A stretch of DNA of 64,000 bases from assembly GCF_030758935.1 (NCBI RefSeq), contig NZ_CP132333.1, positions 1,922,992 through 1,986,991 of the forward strand, given 5' to 3'. The notes under the pieces are model-generated. The model made no database searches, was not told the origin of the DNA, and saw only the letters and a program-made list of their open reading frames with translations. Both the position numbers and the translations under genes were made by a program. Positions 26,028-35,601 of the stretch are shown one piece after another. Source of the DNA: Geothrix sp. PMB-07 (GTDB lineage Bacteria > Acidobacteriota > Holophagae > Holophagales > Holophagaceae). Numbering within the stretch: position 1 is the first letter of the stretch; each line of letters starts with the position of its first letter.

Positions 26028-26033
26028 CCACCC

Positions 26034-26756
26034 ATGTCCCTCTACTGGCTGGCACCGCTTGCGTCCCTGGCCACCCTCCTGGGTGGCTGGGGCGTGGTGC
26101 GTTTTCTTCAGGGCCGCGCGCAGTTCATGCGCCTGCTTTCGGGCGTGGCGGCAGGCTACCTGCTGTCGGTCACCCTGGTCCGCGTCATCCCTGAATGCCT
26201 GGAAGCCAAGGGCGGCGAGACCAACGCCCTCTGGGTGCTGGGGGGCTACCTGCTGGTGCATGTCATGGAACACGGCATCACCCTGCATTTCCACTACGGT
26301 GAGGAAACCCACACCGATGGCTCTCCCCTCAGTGGCGTGCTGGCGCTGGTGGGCCTGTCGTTGCACAGCCTCATGGATGGCGTGGCCATTGCCGCCGCGC
26401 TGGCCACGCACAGCAACCTGGGGCCATTGGTGCTGCTGGGCATCCTCTTCCACCGCATCCCGGAAGGCGGCACCATCGCCTCGATCTTTCTGGTGCGGGG
26501 CTTCGGCAACCGCGGCGCGCTCATGGCCGCTGGCACCCTCGCCCTGGCGGCCCTGCTGGGTTCGGCTGGGCAATCCCTGCTGAGCCTTCCCACGGGCCCG
26601 ATCCTGGGCCTCACCGCTGGTCTGGCGCTGTACGTGGCCAGCTCCGATCTGCTGCCCGAAGTGCAGAAGGTGTCAGGGTTCCGCAGCACCATTGCCCTGC
26701 TGTCCGGTGTGGGGATCTTCCTGATCAGTGCGCGGCTGCTGCCGCACCATCACTGA
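26034..26756 (+). CDS. ZIP-family metal transporter
   Basis: The 240-residue membrane protein has about eight hydrophobic helices and the ZIP signatures: HSLMDGVAIAAAL in helix IV and HRIPEGGTIASIF in helix V, whose His, Glu and Asp side chains line the metal path. A His-containing loop (HFHYGEETHTDG) precedes helix IV, and the protein ends in HHH. ZIP proteins carry Zn, Fe or Mn inward; the metal here is not determined by sequence. It starts six bases after the RNase E/G stop, so is probably co-transcribed with it. Confidence 0.9.
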   Translation: MSLYWLAPLASLATLLGGWGVVRFLQGRAQFMRLLSGVAAGYLLSVTLVRVIPECLEAKGGETNALWVLGGYLLVHVMEHGITLHFHYGEETHTDGSPLSGVLALVGLSLHSLMDGVAIAAALATHSNLGPLVLLGILFHRIPEGGTIASIFLVRGFGNRGALMAAGTLALAALLGSAGQSLLSLPTGPILGLTAGLALYVASSDLLPEVQKVSGFRSTIALLSGVGIFLISARLLPHHH

Positions 26757-26763
26757 GCCATTC

Positions 26764-29082
26764 ATGGGGCGGAACCGTTCCTTGGGGCGTCATCTGCTGT
26801 TGGCCGCCTTGCCGGCCTGGCTGGTGGCCCAGGAACTGCCGCGCACACCCAGCCTGGACCCGCTGGAGGCGCCAACGCCAGCAGAGCTTCTGCCGCTGCG
26901 GCCCTTCCAGATGGAAAGCGGGCCGGGGCATTCACGCGTGCCCTTTACCTGGCGTGGGGAGCGGGTTCGGGAGGAGGGCGACCTCTGGATTCTGGAGCAA
27001 GGTGCCATTCAGGCCGAGGGACTCCTGCTGCTGGCCGACCGCATCGTGTACCGGATGTCTGAAGGTGAGTTGTCTGCCGAAGGGCACATCCGCCTGGAAG
27101 GGCCCGATCTGCGCCTCCGCTGTGAGCGCCTGCGGATGGCCTGGCGGCAGCGCTCCGGCGAGGCCTGGGCTCTGCAGATGGATCTGCCTCCCAGCTGGAC
27201 CCTGCGTTCCGGCCATGTGGCTTTTGCCACCCTGAGGACCTGGTCCTTCGATGCGGTGGAACTGAGCCCCTGTCCCGAAGAACGGCCAGGCTGGAAGTCC
27301 AAGCTCTCGAGCCTGAAAGTGGATCTGGATGGTTTCGCCACCCTGCGCAACGCGCACATCTATCTGGGCTCCATTCCCACGCCCTACTTCATTCCCTGGG
27401 CGGTCTACCCGGCCCAGATGGAGCGCACCTCGGGCCTGCTCCCCCCCAAGCTGGGCTACTCGAACACCTTTGGGGCCACCGTCGGGCTTTCCCATTACCA
27501 GGTGTTCGGCGATGCGCTGGATGCCACCTTCTCGCCGGAATATTTCAGCAAGGAGGGCATGCTCTGGGGCGGCGAGGCTCGCTGGAACCCGGACCTCACC
27601 CACCAGGGCAGCTTCTCGGGGGAGACCATTCATCAGCGCAGCCTGGATACCCGGCGCTACCGCTTCAACCTCAAGGAAGTCTGGCAGCGGGAGGATGGCT
27701 GGCAGCTCACCGCTGATGTGAACCAGGCATCGGACAACTTGGTGGATGCGGATTTTGGCAAGGGGCTCGGCAACCTTGGCGCCACCAGTTTCGATTCGGC
27801 CCTCTATCTGGGCCGCAGCTTCACCTTTGGGAGCCTCAGCCTGTCCGCGGCGGAACAGCGCAGCTTCTTCTTCACGAAAGATCAGGGTGATCCCTTCTAC
27901 AGCCCCGAATTCCCAGCCTCCCTGCGGCGGCAGACCCTTCCCCAGGGGGAATTCCGCTTCTTTCCGGTGGCTGTGCTGGGGCCGCTCTACCTTGACGGTG
28001 GCGTCCGCCTTGGCCGTTTCGCCTACCGAATTGAGGGCAGCGCGGAAGCGCCCGAACGCAGCTACAGCTGGGATCGCCAGGATGCCAATACCCGGCTTCA
28101 TGGGCGTCTCGGGCAATGGGGGCCCTTCAGGGCCGATTTGGAAATGATGGGGCGTGCCACGCACTACAGTTCCAGCCTGGAGGCGCCGGTCTTCGATCCG
28201 GCGGCCGGGGTCGATGGCGCCGTGGTGAACCCTGCCACCAGCCCCTTCCAGGTGGATGGCGCCGCCGCCACAAGATACCTCTTCTCCAGCCACCTGCGTT
28301 TCTCCGGCCCCCAGGTGGGCCGCAGCTTCAAGGATGTGTCCTTGCTGGGCTACACGGGTGAGCTGAAACATGTGGTGGAGCCCTATTTCGGCTTTACAGA
28401 GACCAGCCGCTACGGGGAGGCCGGCACCCTGCCGCGCTTCGACATTCTCGATTCGTTCCCGGGTGTCAACGAAAGCGCCTCCGGCGAGCGCAGCTTCGAA
28501 GTGGGCTTTAAGCAGCACATTCTGGGACGCGGAATGTCGGGGAGCAGTTTTGCTGACCTTGCGCGGTTGCGCATCGCCACCCGGTACCACGCCACGCCCA
28601 TCATCCTCAGCGATGGCCGCTACAAGAAGGGCTGGTCCTCCGTGGACACGGACCTGGATGTGGAGCCGGATGAAACCTGGCGCCTTAGCCTGCGGCGCTC
28701 TTCGGAGGTGGGGAACGGCGGCTCTGACAATGCCCTCAGCGTGGACATGAAGGCGCAGGAAGGAGGCCGGTTCAACCTGGCCTATTTCTCGACCGGTATC
28801 AACCGCTTCCTGGTCCGCCAGCAGGGCTTGCAGGTGGGCGGACTCCAGCGGCTCTGGGACGACCGGGTGCGGCTGGAATTCAGCGCCAACTATGACTTCA
28901 AGTTCAAGGGCTTCGCTTCCAGCCAGGTGGCCTTGGCTTATGTCCGGCCCTGCGTGGCCTACATCCTGAAATACACCCACGTGGCCCTGAACACTGCCCT
29001 GGTTTCAGGAGGCAGGGAAGACCGCGTGGACTTCACCTTGACGCTGCGGGGGCTGGGGGATCTCTTCAGTTACCGCTACTAA
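26764..29082 (+). CDS. lptD: LPS-assembly outer-membrane protein LptD
   Basis: This 772-residue protein is LptD, the outer-membrane barrel that inserts lipopolysaccharide in the outer leaflet. A signal peptide ends near AWLVAQ. An N-terminal OstA/jellyroll region (about 60-160, with repeated strand segments such as GELSAEGHIRLEG) is followed by the LptD C-terminal barrel of about 550 residues, starting near GSIPTPYFIPWAVYPA. Only one cysteine occurs in the barrel linker region visible (SPCPEE), so the classical disulfide pattern is not conserved. It begins eight bases after the ZIP gene and has a weak ribosome-binding site. Confidence 0.9.
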   Translation: MGRNRSLGRHLLLAALPAWLVAQELPRTPSLDPLEAPTPAELLPLRPFQMESGPGHSRVPFTWRGERVREEGDLWILEQGAIQAEGLLLLADRIVYRMSEGELSAEGHIRLEGPDLRLRCERLRMAWRQRSGEAWALQMDLPPSWTLRSGHVAFATLRTWSFDAVELSPCPEERPGWKSKLSSLKVDLDGFATLRNAHIYLGSIPTPYFIPWAVYPAQMERTSGLLPPKLGYSNTFGATVGLSHYQVFGDALDATFSPEYFSKEGMLWGGEARWNPDLTHQGSFSGETIHQRSLDTRRYRFNLKEVWQREDGWQLTADVNQASDNLVDADFGKGLGNLGATSFDSALYLGRSFTFGSLSLSAAEQRSFFFTKDQGDPFYSPEFPASLRRQTLPQGEFRFFPVAVLGPLYLDGGVRLGRFAYRIEGSAEAPERSYSWDRQDANTRLHGRLGQWGPFRADLEMMGRATHYSSSLEAPVFDPAAGVDGAVVNPATSPFQVDGAAATRYLFSSHLRFSGPQVGRSFKDVSLLGYTGELKHVVEPYFGFTETSRYGEAGTLPRFDILDSFPGVNESASGERSFEVGFKQHILGRGMSGSSFADLARLRIATRYHATPIILSDGRYKKGWSSVDTDLDVEPDETWRLSLRRSSEVGNGGSDNALSVDMKAQEGGRFNLAYFSTGINRFLVRQQGLQVGGLQRLWDDRVRLEFSANYDFKFKGFASSQVALAYVRPCVAYILKYTHVALNTALVSGGREDRVDFTLTLRGLGDLFSYRY

Positions 29083-29089
29083 ACCAGCG

Positions 29090-30457
29090 CTACCGGGCCC
29101 GAGGCGGGTACTCGCCTTCGTTGGCGACCACCACCCGGTTCCGGCCCAGGTTCTTGGCTTGGTACAGGGCCTTGTCCACCTGGGCCATGAGGTCCTCGAT
29201 GCTGGAGGGCCCCGGTCCGCAGACTCCGAAGCTCATGGTGGGGAAGATCGTCTGTCCCGAGGGAAGGTGGAGGGGCTCTTCGTCGATGCATTTCCGCAGC
29301 TTGTGGGCCACCTCAGCCCCGCCCTTGAGCGTGGTTTCCGTCAGCAGCACGGCGAATTCCTCGCCGCCGATGCGAAAGGCCAAGTCGGATTTGCGCAGCG
29401 CTTCATGGAAGCGGGCGGCCATCTGGCGAAGCACCTCGTCGCCCACGGGATGGCCGAAGCGGTCGTTGATGAGCTTGAAATGGTCCACATCGCCCAGCAC
29501 CAGGACGAAGGCCCGTCGGTGGCGCTCCCACTGCCGCACCGCGTGCTCCAGGTTCTGGTCGAAGGCCCGCCGGTTGAGCAGCTCCGTCAGAGGATCCGTG
29601 AGCACTTCGTTGCGCAGGGCCGCCGCCTCGATCTCCAGCATGGCGCGACGTTCCCGCAGGTCGTGGATGGCGGATTCGTATTCGGTCTGGATGCGCTTGG
29701 CGTGCACCCACTCGATGGCGCGTTTGCAGGCGTGGATCAGGCGCGGGCCGGAAAGGGGCAGGGGCACCCAATCGGAGATGCCCGCGAGGATGAGGCGGCG
29801 CTGCGAAGCTTCATCCTTCACTTGCCCGAGGAGGATCGTATAGGGGAGGCGGTTCTGTTCCCGCAGCTGGGCCAGCAGGGCCAGGGCGCCGTCCACACCC
29901 CCCGAGGAAAGCCCCAGGATCAGCACGGGGGCCTTCAACACCCGCTGGGCCTCGCTGGCATTGCGAGCTGGCGGGGTATGCACCTCCATCGCGTAGTGTT
30001 GCAGCAGGTCCCGCGTCCGTTGGGCCAGGCTCGCGTGGAGGCCCACGGCCAGGACAGGCAGGTGCTGGCCCTCATCCCGGGACCGGCCTCCGGCCATGAC
30101 GGGGCCCAGGTGGTTGAGCAGCTGCTGGATGCTGTAGCCCGCCAGAATGTAACCATCGGCTTCGGCGGCGTGTAGGGATCGGGCGTCTTCATCCGTCACC
30201 GAGTGATCGTGGATGAGGAAGATGGGCAAGTTCCGGAACAGCACCCGGGCTTCGGTACGCAGTAGGCGGCAGAGACGGTAGCCGTCCATGGGATCGCCGC
30301 TGGCGTCCACCAGCAGCACCTGGGTCTCGCCCCAGGAATCCATGGCCAGGGCTTCCAGGGGATCGTTGGCGTGGAGAATGCGGTGCCCCGCCCCCTCGAA
30401 CGCCATGCGCAGACGCTCAACAAGGTCGACATGTTGGGAGATGACCAGCAGGTTCAT
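29090..30457 (-). CDS. diguanylate cyclase with N-terminal receiver-like domains
   Basis: The 455-residue protein makes cyclic di-GMP. Residues 1-115 look like a receiver domain (VLLVDASGDPMDGY, with Asp51 in the phosphoacceptor place), residues 130-250 a second receiver-like fold lacking obvious catalytic residues, then a short coiled coil and a GGDEF domain. The active-site motif is GGEEF (364-368) and an RxxD inhibition site (Arg355, Asp358) sits five residues before it, so product inhibition is expected. No membrane segment is present. It ends seven bases from the convergent lptD gene. Downstream targets are not identifiable here. Confidence 0.92.
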   Translation of the reverse strand: MNLLVISQHVDLVERLRMAFEGAGHRILHANDPLEALAMDSWGETQVLLVDASGDPMDGYRLCRLLRTEARVLFRNLPIFLIHDHSVTDEDARSLHAAEADGYILAGYSIQQLLNHLGPVMAGGRSRDEGQHLPVLAVGLHASLAQRTRDLLQHYAMEVHTPPARNASEAQRVLKAPVLILGLSSGGVDGALALLAQLREQNRLPYTILLGQVKDEASQRRLILAGISDWVPLPLSGPRLIHACKRAIEWVHAKRIQTEYESAIHDLRERRAMLEIEAAALRNEVLTDPLTELLNRRAFDQNLEHAVRQWERHRRAFVLVLGDVDHFKLINDRFGHPVGDEVLRQMAARFHEALRKSDLAFRIGGEEFAVLLTETTLKGGAEVAHKLRKCIDEEPLHLPSGQTIFPTMSFGVCGPGPSSIEDLMAQVDKALYQAKNLGRNRVVVANEGEYPPRAR

Positions 30458-30503
30458 GGAGGAGCCAAGAGGGTCCTCAATGGTAGTGCAGAACGCGCGT
30501 GGT

Positions 30504-31643
30504 TTAGGAAAAATAACGCCGAGTGATGCGTCGATGCAGGGCGCAGGTCAGTTCGTAGGGGATGGTGTTCAAGGCCTGGGCCAGCCTTTCCACGCTGTGG
30601 GGTTCGGAGGGATCCGCGCTGAAGAGGGTCATGGGGTCCCCTGGGGTGACCGGCACCTCGCCGGGCAGCGCCACGGTGAGGTAATCCATGGACACCCGAC
30701 CCACCACTGGGAAGGTGCGTCCTTTGAAACCCACGACAGCCCGGTTGCCCAGGTCGCGGCGGTACCCATCCGCGTAGCCGCAAGCCAGGGTGGCGATCTG
30801 CATGGGCTGCGGGGCCACAAAGGTGCGGCCGTAGCCCACGGTGGTGCCTGCAGGGACAGTCTTCACCCGGGCCACTTCGGCCACCAGGGCCAGGGCGGGC
30901 TCCAGACCCAAGACTCGGCCTTCGGGCACCGTGGTGAGGCCGAAGAGGGCCAAGCCCGGCCGGATGTGGGTGTCCCGGTCCAGCAGATTGCGCAGGCAGG
31001 CGTCGCTGTTGCCATGATGGCGCTGGGGCGGATGGATGCCGGCATCGGACAGCTGAGACAAGCAGGCGTCGAAGACCCGCCGTTGCCTCAACGCGAAGCC
31101 TTGGTCGGGATCGTCGGCAGTGGCGAAGTGGCCCATGACGCCGTCCGTCCAGGGCGAGAGCTGGCGCAGGTCCTCCAGGCACTCACTCAACTCCGAAGGC
31201 AGCAGGCCGAAGCGGCCCATGCCCGTGTCCAGCTTCAGGTGCAACCGCACGGGATGGGAAGACAGGGCTCGGGCGTAGTCGCGCAGGTGCTCAGGGCCCA
31301 CCACGGCGATGCTGAGGCCTTCGGCGCTGGCGGCGGGCAGGGCTTCGGGGCGCAATCCACCCAGCACGAGGATGGGACATTCGATGCCGCCTTGGCGTAG
31401 CTCAAGGCCTTCTTCCAGATTGGACACAGCCAATCCATGGGTCCCGGCGGCGGCCAAGGCGCGCCCCACATGGACGGCTCCGTGGCCGTAGGCATTGGCC
31501 TTGACCACGGCCCACACCTCTCGCCCCCCGGCGGCGGCGCGGATGCGGCCCAGGTTCCGCCCGATGCGGCCCAGATCCACCTCCGCCCGGAGGGCCCGGC
31601 CCTCGGGATGCCGCTTCAGGGGTTCGAGGTGTTCTTCGTTCAC
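30504..31643 (-). CDS. alr: alanine racemase
   Basis: The 379-residue PLP enzyme interconverts L- and D-alanine for peptidoglycan. The PLP lysine is Lys48 in VVKANAYGHG and the second catalytic base is Tyr271 in VGYGRTF; the carboxylate-contact segment RVSMDYLTV is present too. Length is normal. The start is a GTG that overlaps the stop of trxB by one base (TAGTG), so it is coupled to thioredoxin reductase, an uncommon pairing. A downstream partner is absent on this strand. Confidence 0.94.
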   Translation of the reverse strand: MNEEHLEPLKRHPEGRALRAEVDLGRIGRNLGRIRAAAGGREVWAVVKANAYGHGAVHVGRALAAAGTHGLAVSNLEEGLELRQGGIECPILVLGGLRPEALPAASAEGLSIAVVGPEHLRDYARALSSHPVRLHLKLDTGMGRFGLLPSELSECLEDLRQLSPWTDGVMGHFATADDPDQGFALRQRRVFDACLSQLSDAGIHPPQRHHGNSDACLRNLLDRDTHIRPGLALFGLTTVPEGRVLGLEPALALVAEVARVKTVPAGTTVGYGRTFVAPQPMQIATLACGYADGYRRDLGNRAVVGFKGRTFPVVGRVSMDYLTVALPGEVPVTPGDPMTLFSADPSEPHSVERLAQALNTIPYELTCALHRRITRRYFS

Positions 31644-32611
31644 TACTCGGCCAGGCCCTTCTCCGCCAGCCAGCGCTCGGCGTCGATGGCCGCCATGCAG
31701 CCGCTGCCCGCGGCAGTGATGGCCTGCCGGTAGGTGTGATCCTGCACGTCGCCGCAGGCGAAGACGCCTTCGATGGCGGTGCGGCTGGAGCCCTTCTCCA
31801 CCAGCAGGTAGCCGGTCTCGTCCATGGGCAGCTGGCCCTTGAAGAGGCTGGTGTTCGGCTCGTGGCCGATGGCGACGAAGAGGCCTTCTACCGGAAGCTC
31901 GGATTCCGTGCCGTCCACGGTGTCTTTGAGCTTCAGGGCGCGGATCTTCTCCACCTTTTCCCCCATGGGGGTCTCATGGGTGGCGGTAATGACATCCAGC
32001 ACAGCCTTGTTCCACACGGGCTGGATTTTCTCGTTCTTGAAGGCCCGCTCCTGCATGGCCTTGGAGGCCCGCAGCTTGTCCCGGCGGTGGATGAGGTGGA
32101 CCTTCGTGGCGAACTTGGTGAGGAAGGTGGCCTCTTCCACGGCGGTGTCGCCGCCGCCCACCACGGCGATCTCCTTGCCGCGGAAGAAGAAGCCATCGCA
32201 GGTGGCGCAGGCGCTGACGCCGCCGCCGGTGCGCGAGAGCTGTTCATCCTTGCCGATGCCCAGCCACTTGGCGGAGGCGCCGGTGGCGATGATCACGGCG
32301 TCGGCGGTGTATTCGCCCTTGTCGGTGGTGAGTTTGAAGGGGCGGCTTTGGAGGTCGGCCTTGAGCACGGTCTCGGATTTGATGGTGGTGCCGAAGCGCA
32401 GCACTTGCTCGCGCATTTCGTCCATGAGGGCCGGGCCTTCGATGCCCTTGCGGAAGCCTGGGAAGTTCTCCACCTCGGTGGTGATGGTCAGCTGGCCGCC
32501 GGGCTGGGCGCCTTCAAAAACCAGGGGGGCAAGGTTGGCGCGCGAGGTGTAGAGGGCGGCGGTGTAGCCGGCGGGGCCGGTACCGATCACGACGACTTTG
32601 TGGTGGCTCAC
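31643..32611 (-). CDS. trxB: thioredoxin-disulfide reductase
   Basis: This 322-residue flavoprotein passes electrons from NADPH to thioredoxin. It has the FAD-binding GTGPAGYTAA at the N-terminus, the redox pair CATC (Cys135, Cys138), the NADPH-binding GGGDTAVEEA and the C-terminal FAD motif GVFACGDV. The start is a GTG at 32611 with AGGAG five bases upstream; the longer frame to 32677 lacks such a signal. The TrxB stop overlaps the alanine racemase start. No thioredoxin gene is present in the window. Confidence 0.95.
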   Translation of the reverse strand: MSHHKVVVIGTGPAGYTAALYTSRANLAPLVFEGAQPGGQLTITTEVENFPGFRKGIEGPALMDEMREQVLRFGTTIKSETVLKADLQSRPFKLTTDKGEYTADAVIIATGASAKWLGIGKDEQLSRTGGGVSACATCDGFFFRGKEIAVVGGGDTAVEEATFLTKFATKVHLIHRRDKLRASKAMQERAFKNEKIQPVWNKAVLDVITATHETPMGEKVEKIRALKLKDTVDGTESELPVEGLFVAIGHEPNTSLFKGQLPMDETGYLLVEKGSSRTAIEGVFACGDVQDHTYRQAITAAGSGCMAAIDAERWLAEKGLAE

Positions 32612-32689
32612 AACATCTCCTGGCAGGGAACGGGCGCGGGGCCCAGCCCGATAGTCTAGCGCGACCCTGGTTCCCAAAAACGGCGGCTC

Positions 32690-33484
32690 CTAGACCGCGA
32701 GCCCCCGTTCCCGAAGGAGCGCCTCGGCGGCAGCCACATCAGCGGGCACATCCACACCCAGGCTGAGAAAAGGCGTATGCGCCACGCCGATGGGCATGCC
32801 TGAAGCCAGGGCCCGCAATTGCTCCAGCATTTCAAACTGTTCGAGGGGGTGGGGCGGCAGCTGGGTGAAGGCCCGCAGGGCCTCGGGTCGGTACGCGTAG
32901 ATGCCCAGGTGACGCTGGAAGAAGGCCAGCTGCTCAGGCTTCAGCCAGGGCCGGAAATCCGGCTCGAAGACTGTGGAGTTCCGCAGGTAGGGAATGGGGC
33001 TGCGGCTGAAGTACAGGGCCCGGTGCAGGTCGCTGACCACCACCTTGACGGCGTTGGGATTGAAGAGTTCATCCACCTGGGCGAAGGGGCAGGCGGCGGT
33101 GCCCATGGGCAGATCCGGCTGGTCGCGCATAAGCGCCACCACGGCGGCCACGGTCTCGGGATGCATGGCCGGTTCGTCTCCCTGGATGTTCAGCACGCAA
33201 TCGAAGGATTCCCCCCGCTCCACAAGGGCTTCCAGGGCCGCCGCGGCGCGGTCGGTGCCCGAGGGCAGGGCGGGATCCGTCATCACAGCCTCGCCCCCGA
33301 AGCCCGTCACGCAGGCGGCGATGCGGTCATCATCCGTGGCCACCACCACCCGATGCACGCCCTCGGCCCGGCGGGCGGCCTCGTAGACCCACTGGATCAT
33401 GGGTTTCCCGGCGATGGGTGCCAGGGGCTTGCCCGGAAAGCGGGAAGCCTGGAAGCGGGAGGGGAGCACGGCGAGGGTTCGCAT
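32690..33484 (-). CDS. kdsB: 3-deoxy-manno-octulosonate cytidylyltransferase (CMP-Kdo synthetase)
   Basis: KdsB activates Kdo with CTP for the inner core of lipopolysaccharide. The 264-residue enzyme carries the N-terminal nucleotide site LPSRFQASRFPGKPL, the segment VATDDDRI, SGTDR and the QGDEP loop that binds the metal and CTP. Length and motif order are typical. The start at 33484 begins the canonical KdsB N-terminus; the open frame continues to 33691 but is antisense to the CheA gene. It supports an LPS-bearing outer membrane, as does lptD. Confidence 0.95.
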   Translation of the reverse strand: MRTLAVLPSRFQASRFPGKPLAPIAGKPMIQWVYEAARRAEGVHRVVVATDDDRIAACVTGFGGEAVMTDPALPSGTDRAAAALEALVERGESFDCVLNIQGDEPAMHPETVAAVVALMRDQPDLPMGTAACPFAQVDELFNPNAVKVVVSDLHRALYFSRSPIPYLRNSTVFEPDFRPWLKPEQLAFFQRHLGIYAYRPEALRAFTQLPPHPLEQFEMLEQLRALASGMPIGVAHTPFLSLGVDVPADVAAAEALLRERGLAV

Positions 33485-33549
33485 GGGGCCAGTGTAAAGC
33501 AGCGGATGCTCCCGGATTCCAGACCCTCGGGACCTGTGCCGATGCCACC

Positions 33550-35601
33550 ATGACCGGGGGCACCCTTTTGGACCAATCCTTCGATGATGTCTGGGCAGAG
33601 TGTGAGGACCTGTTCGCGCAGGCCCGGAAGACCCTTGTCGGCCTGAAGGAAACGCAGCCCGCCCACGTGGTGCAGGCCTCGGTGAACGCATTGTTCCGCA
33701 CCACCCATACCCTCAAGGGCATGGCGGGCATGCTGGGGTTCCCCAGCTTCAGCCGCGCGGCCCACCGCATGGAGGATATCTTCGACCTCATGCGCCAGGG
33801 GCGGCTACGCTCCACAGATTCCCTGGTGGAAACCCTCGAGGCCGGGATGATGGCCCTGGAATCGGGTTTGAACGGCCTGCGCCGGGGACGCCCAGAGCCC
33901 GAGGACTACTTGTCCCCTCTGCGCAAGCAGCTGGGGGAACTGGAGGCCCTGGCCCGCCCCACGGAAGGGGGTGCCCAGGATCTGACCTCCATGCTGGATC
34001 TGCCGCCGGAGGCGCTGAAGGCCCTTTCGGAGTATGAGCGGACGCGGGTGACGGCCCTGCTCATGAGCGGCATGCCCATCCACGGAGCCACCATCTGCCT
34101 GGAGTTCGCCACCTTCGATGAGCGTCTGCGGGTTCTGAACGAGGCGCTGGCGGGTTTGGGGGAACTCATCTCCACGCTGCCCTGCGATGCGCCGGAGGAC
34201 CGCGAGGGCATGGGCTTCCTCCTGCTGGCCGGTTGTCCCGCCCTCGATCCGGCCATGCTTCCCACCCTTGAAGGGGAACTGGTCGGCACCGCCCTGCTGG
34301 CCGATCCCAGCCGGGTGCCGGACAGCCTGAGGAATCCACCCACCCTTGCGGTGGAGGAGGTTGTTCCGCCGATTCCGGTGGTGGAACCCGAGTCTGCCGC
34401 TCCGCAAGCGCCCCATGCCCAGGAAGTGGAGATCCTCCGTTTGCCGGCCCATCGAGTGGAGGCCTTGGAAGCCCGGCTGATGGCCGTGGGCCAGCTGCGG
34501 GATGCGGCCAGCCAGCTGCTGCACAAGGGCATGGATATCCGCGATGACCGTCCTTCAGCCCTCATGGCCCAGATCCAGGACGGCCTCCTGGAGGTTCAGA
34601 AATCCCTGCTGCAGATGCGCATGCTCCGGGTCGAGAGCCTCTTCGCCCGTATTGAGCCCATGGTGAAGAGCCTCAGCCGAGACACGGGCAAACCCGTGAA
34701 ACTGACTTTTCAGGGCAGCGATCTGGAGTTGGAACGGGGCCTGCTGGGCAGGCTCACCGACCCCTTCCTGCATCTGGTTCGCAATGCGGTGGACCATGGG
34801 CTGGAGACACCTTCCGAGCGCCTGGCCTTGGGAAAAAGTGAGGCTGGTTCCATCCGCATTTCCGCCTCCCAGCGGGGGCGAAACATCCGCTTCGACATCC
34901 GTGATGATGGGCGGGGCTTCGATCTGGCGCGCATCGAGGCCCGTGGTGTGGCGCTGGGTCTGCTGAAGGCCGGGCAGGCGCACACGCCTGAACGGCTGCA
35001 CCGACTGACCTTGGAACCCGGGTTCTCCACCCAGGAGCGGGCCTCTCAGATTTCCGGACGGGGCGTGGGCATGGATGTGGTCAGGGCGGAGATCGAGGCG
35101 CTGGGCGGAGAGATCCACCTTTCCAGCGAAGCGCGGCGGGGCAGCCTCATCCGACTGAGCATCCCCCTCAGTCGGGCGGTGGCGAGTTGCCTGAAGGTGC
35201 GCTGCGACCGCCAGTCCTTCGGCATCCCCCTGGTGAATGTGGTTCGGGTGCAAGCAGGCGATCAGGTCCACCGGGGTGGGGATCAAGTGCAGGTGTTCGG
35301 CAATTCCATTCCCCTGGAATCCCTTCAGGCGTGTCTGGGGCTGCCAGAACCGGATGGCCAGCGTTCCTTCGTGGTGTTGAGCACCCAGGGGGCCTCGGCT
35401 CGGAGCGTGGAAGTGGCCATCGGCGTCGATGCCATCCTGGGGCGCGGGGAAGTCCTGCTAAGAAGCTTGCCTGAACTGGCCCACGCGGCGGGCATCATGG
35501 GAGGCAGTCCCCAGGAGGATGGCATCCTCTGGGTGCTGGATCCGGAGGCCACGCTGAGCCTGGCCATGAACTCCCTCATGCGGCGGGTGGCCAATGTCTG
35601 A
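33550..35601 (+). CDS. cheA: CheA-type chemotaxis histidine kinase
   Basis: The 683-residue kinase has an N-terminal HPt (P1) domain with phosphoacceptor His53 in HTLKGMAG, a P2-like middle region (ICLEFATFDERLRVLNEAL), a dimerisation domain, the HATPase with LVRNAVDHGLE, DDGRGFD and GRGVGMDVV, and a C-terminal CheW-like P5 domain. There is no C-terminal receiver. It transfers phosphate to a response regulator that is not encoded nearby. Its stop overlaps the start of the cheW-like gene by eight bases. The P2 style resembles kinases of non-flagellar clusters, but I cannot assign it to motility, pili or another output. Confidence 0.92.
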   Translation: MTGGTLLDQSFDDVWAECEDLFAQARKTLVGLKETQPAHVVQASVNALFRTTHTLKGMAGMLGFPSFSRAAHRMEDIFDLMRQGRLRSTDSLVETLEAGMMALESGLNGLRRGRPEPEDYLSPLRKQLGELEALARPTEGGAQDLTSMLDLPPEALKALSEYERTRVTALLMSGMPIHGATICLEFATFDERLRVLNEALAGLGELISTLPCDAPEDREGMGFLLLAGCPALDPAMLPTLEGELVGTALLADPSRVPDSLRNPPTLAVEEVVPPIPVVEPESAAPQAPHAQEVEILRLPAHRVEALEARLMAVGQLRDAASQLLHKGMDIRDDRPSALMAQIQDGLLEVQKSLLQMRMLRVESLFARIEPMVKSLSRDTGKPVKLTFQGSDLELERGLLGRLTDPFLHLVRNAVDHGLETPSERLALGKSEAGSIRISASQRGRNIRFDIRDDGRGFDLARIEARGVALGLLKAGQAHTPERLHRLTLEPGFSTQERASQISGRGVGMDVVRAEIEALGGEIHLSSEARRGSLIRLSIPLSRAVASCLKVRCDRQSFGIPLVNVVRVQAGDQVHRGGDQVQVFGNSIPLESLQACLGLPEPDGQRSFVVLSTQGASARSVEVAIGVDAILGRGEVLLRSLPELAHAAGIMGGSPQEDGILWVLDPEATLSLAMNSLMRRVANV

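Noticed and set aside
23682-26573. A 963-codon minus-strand open frame over the RNase E/G and ZIP genes
   Set aside because: Its translation is rich in His, Gly, Leu and Gln with no motif, typical of the antisense frame of a GC-rich gene; the plus-strand reading has catalytic residues.
26932-28980. A 682-codon minus-strand open frame over lptD
   Set aside because: Low-complexity antisense reading; lptD on the plus strand has a signal peptide and family motifs.
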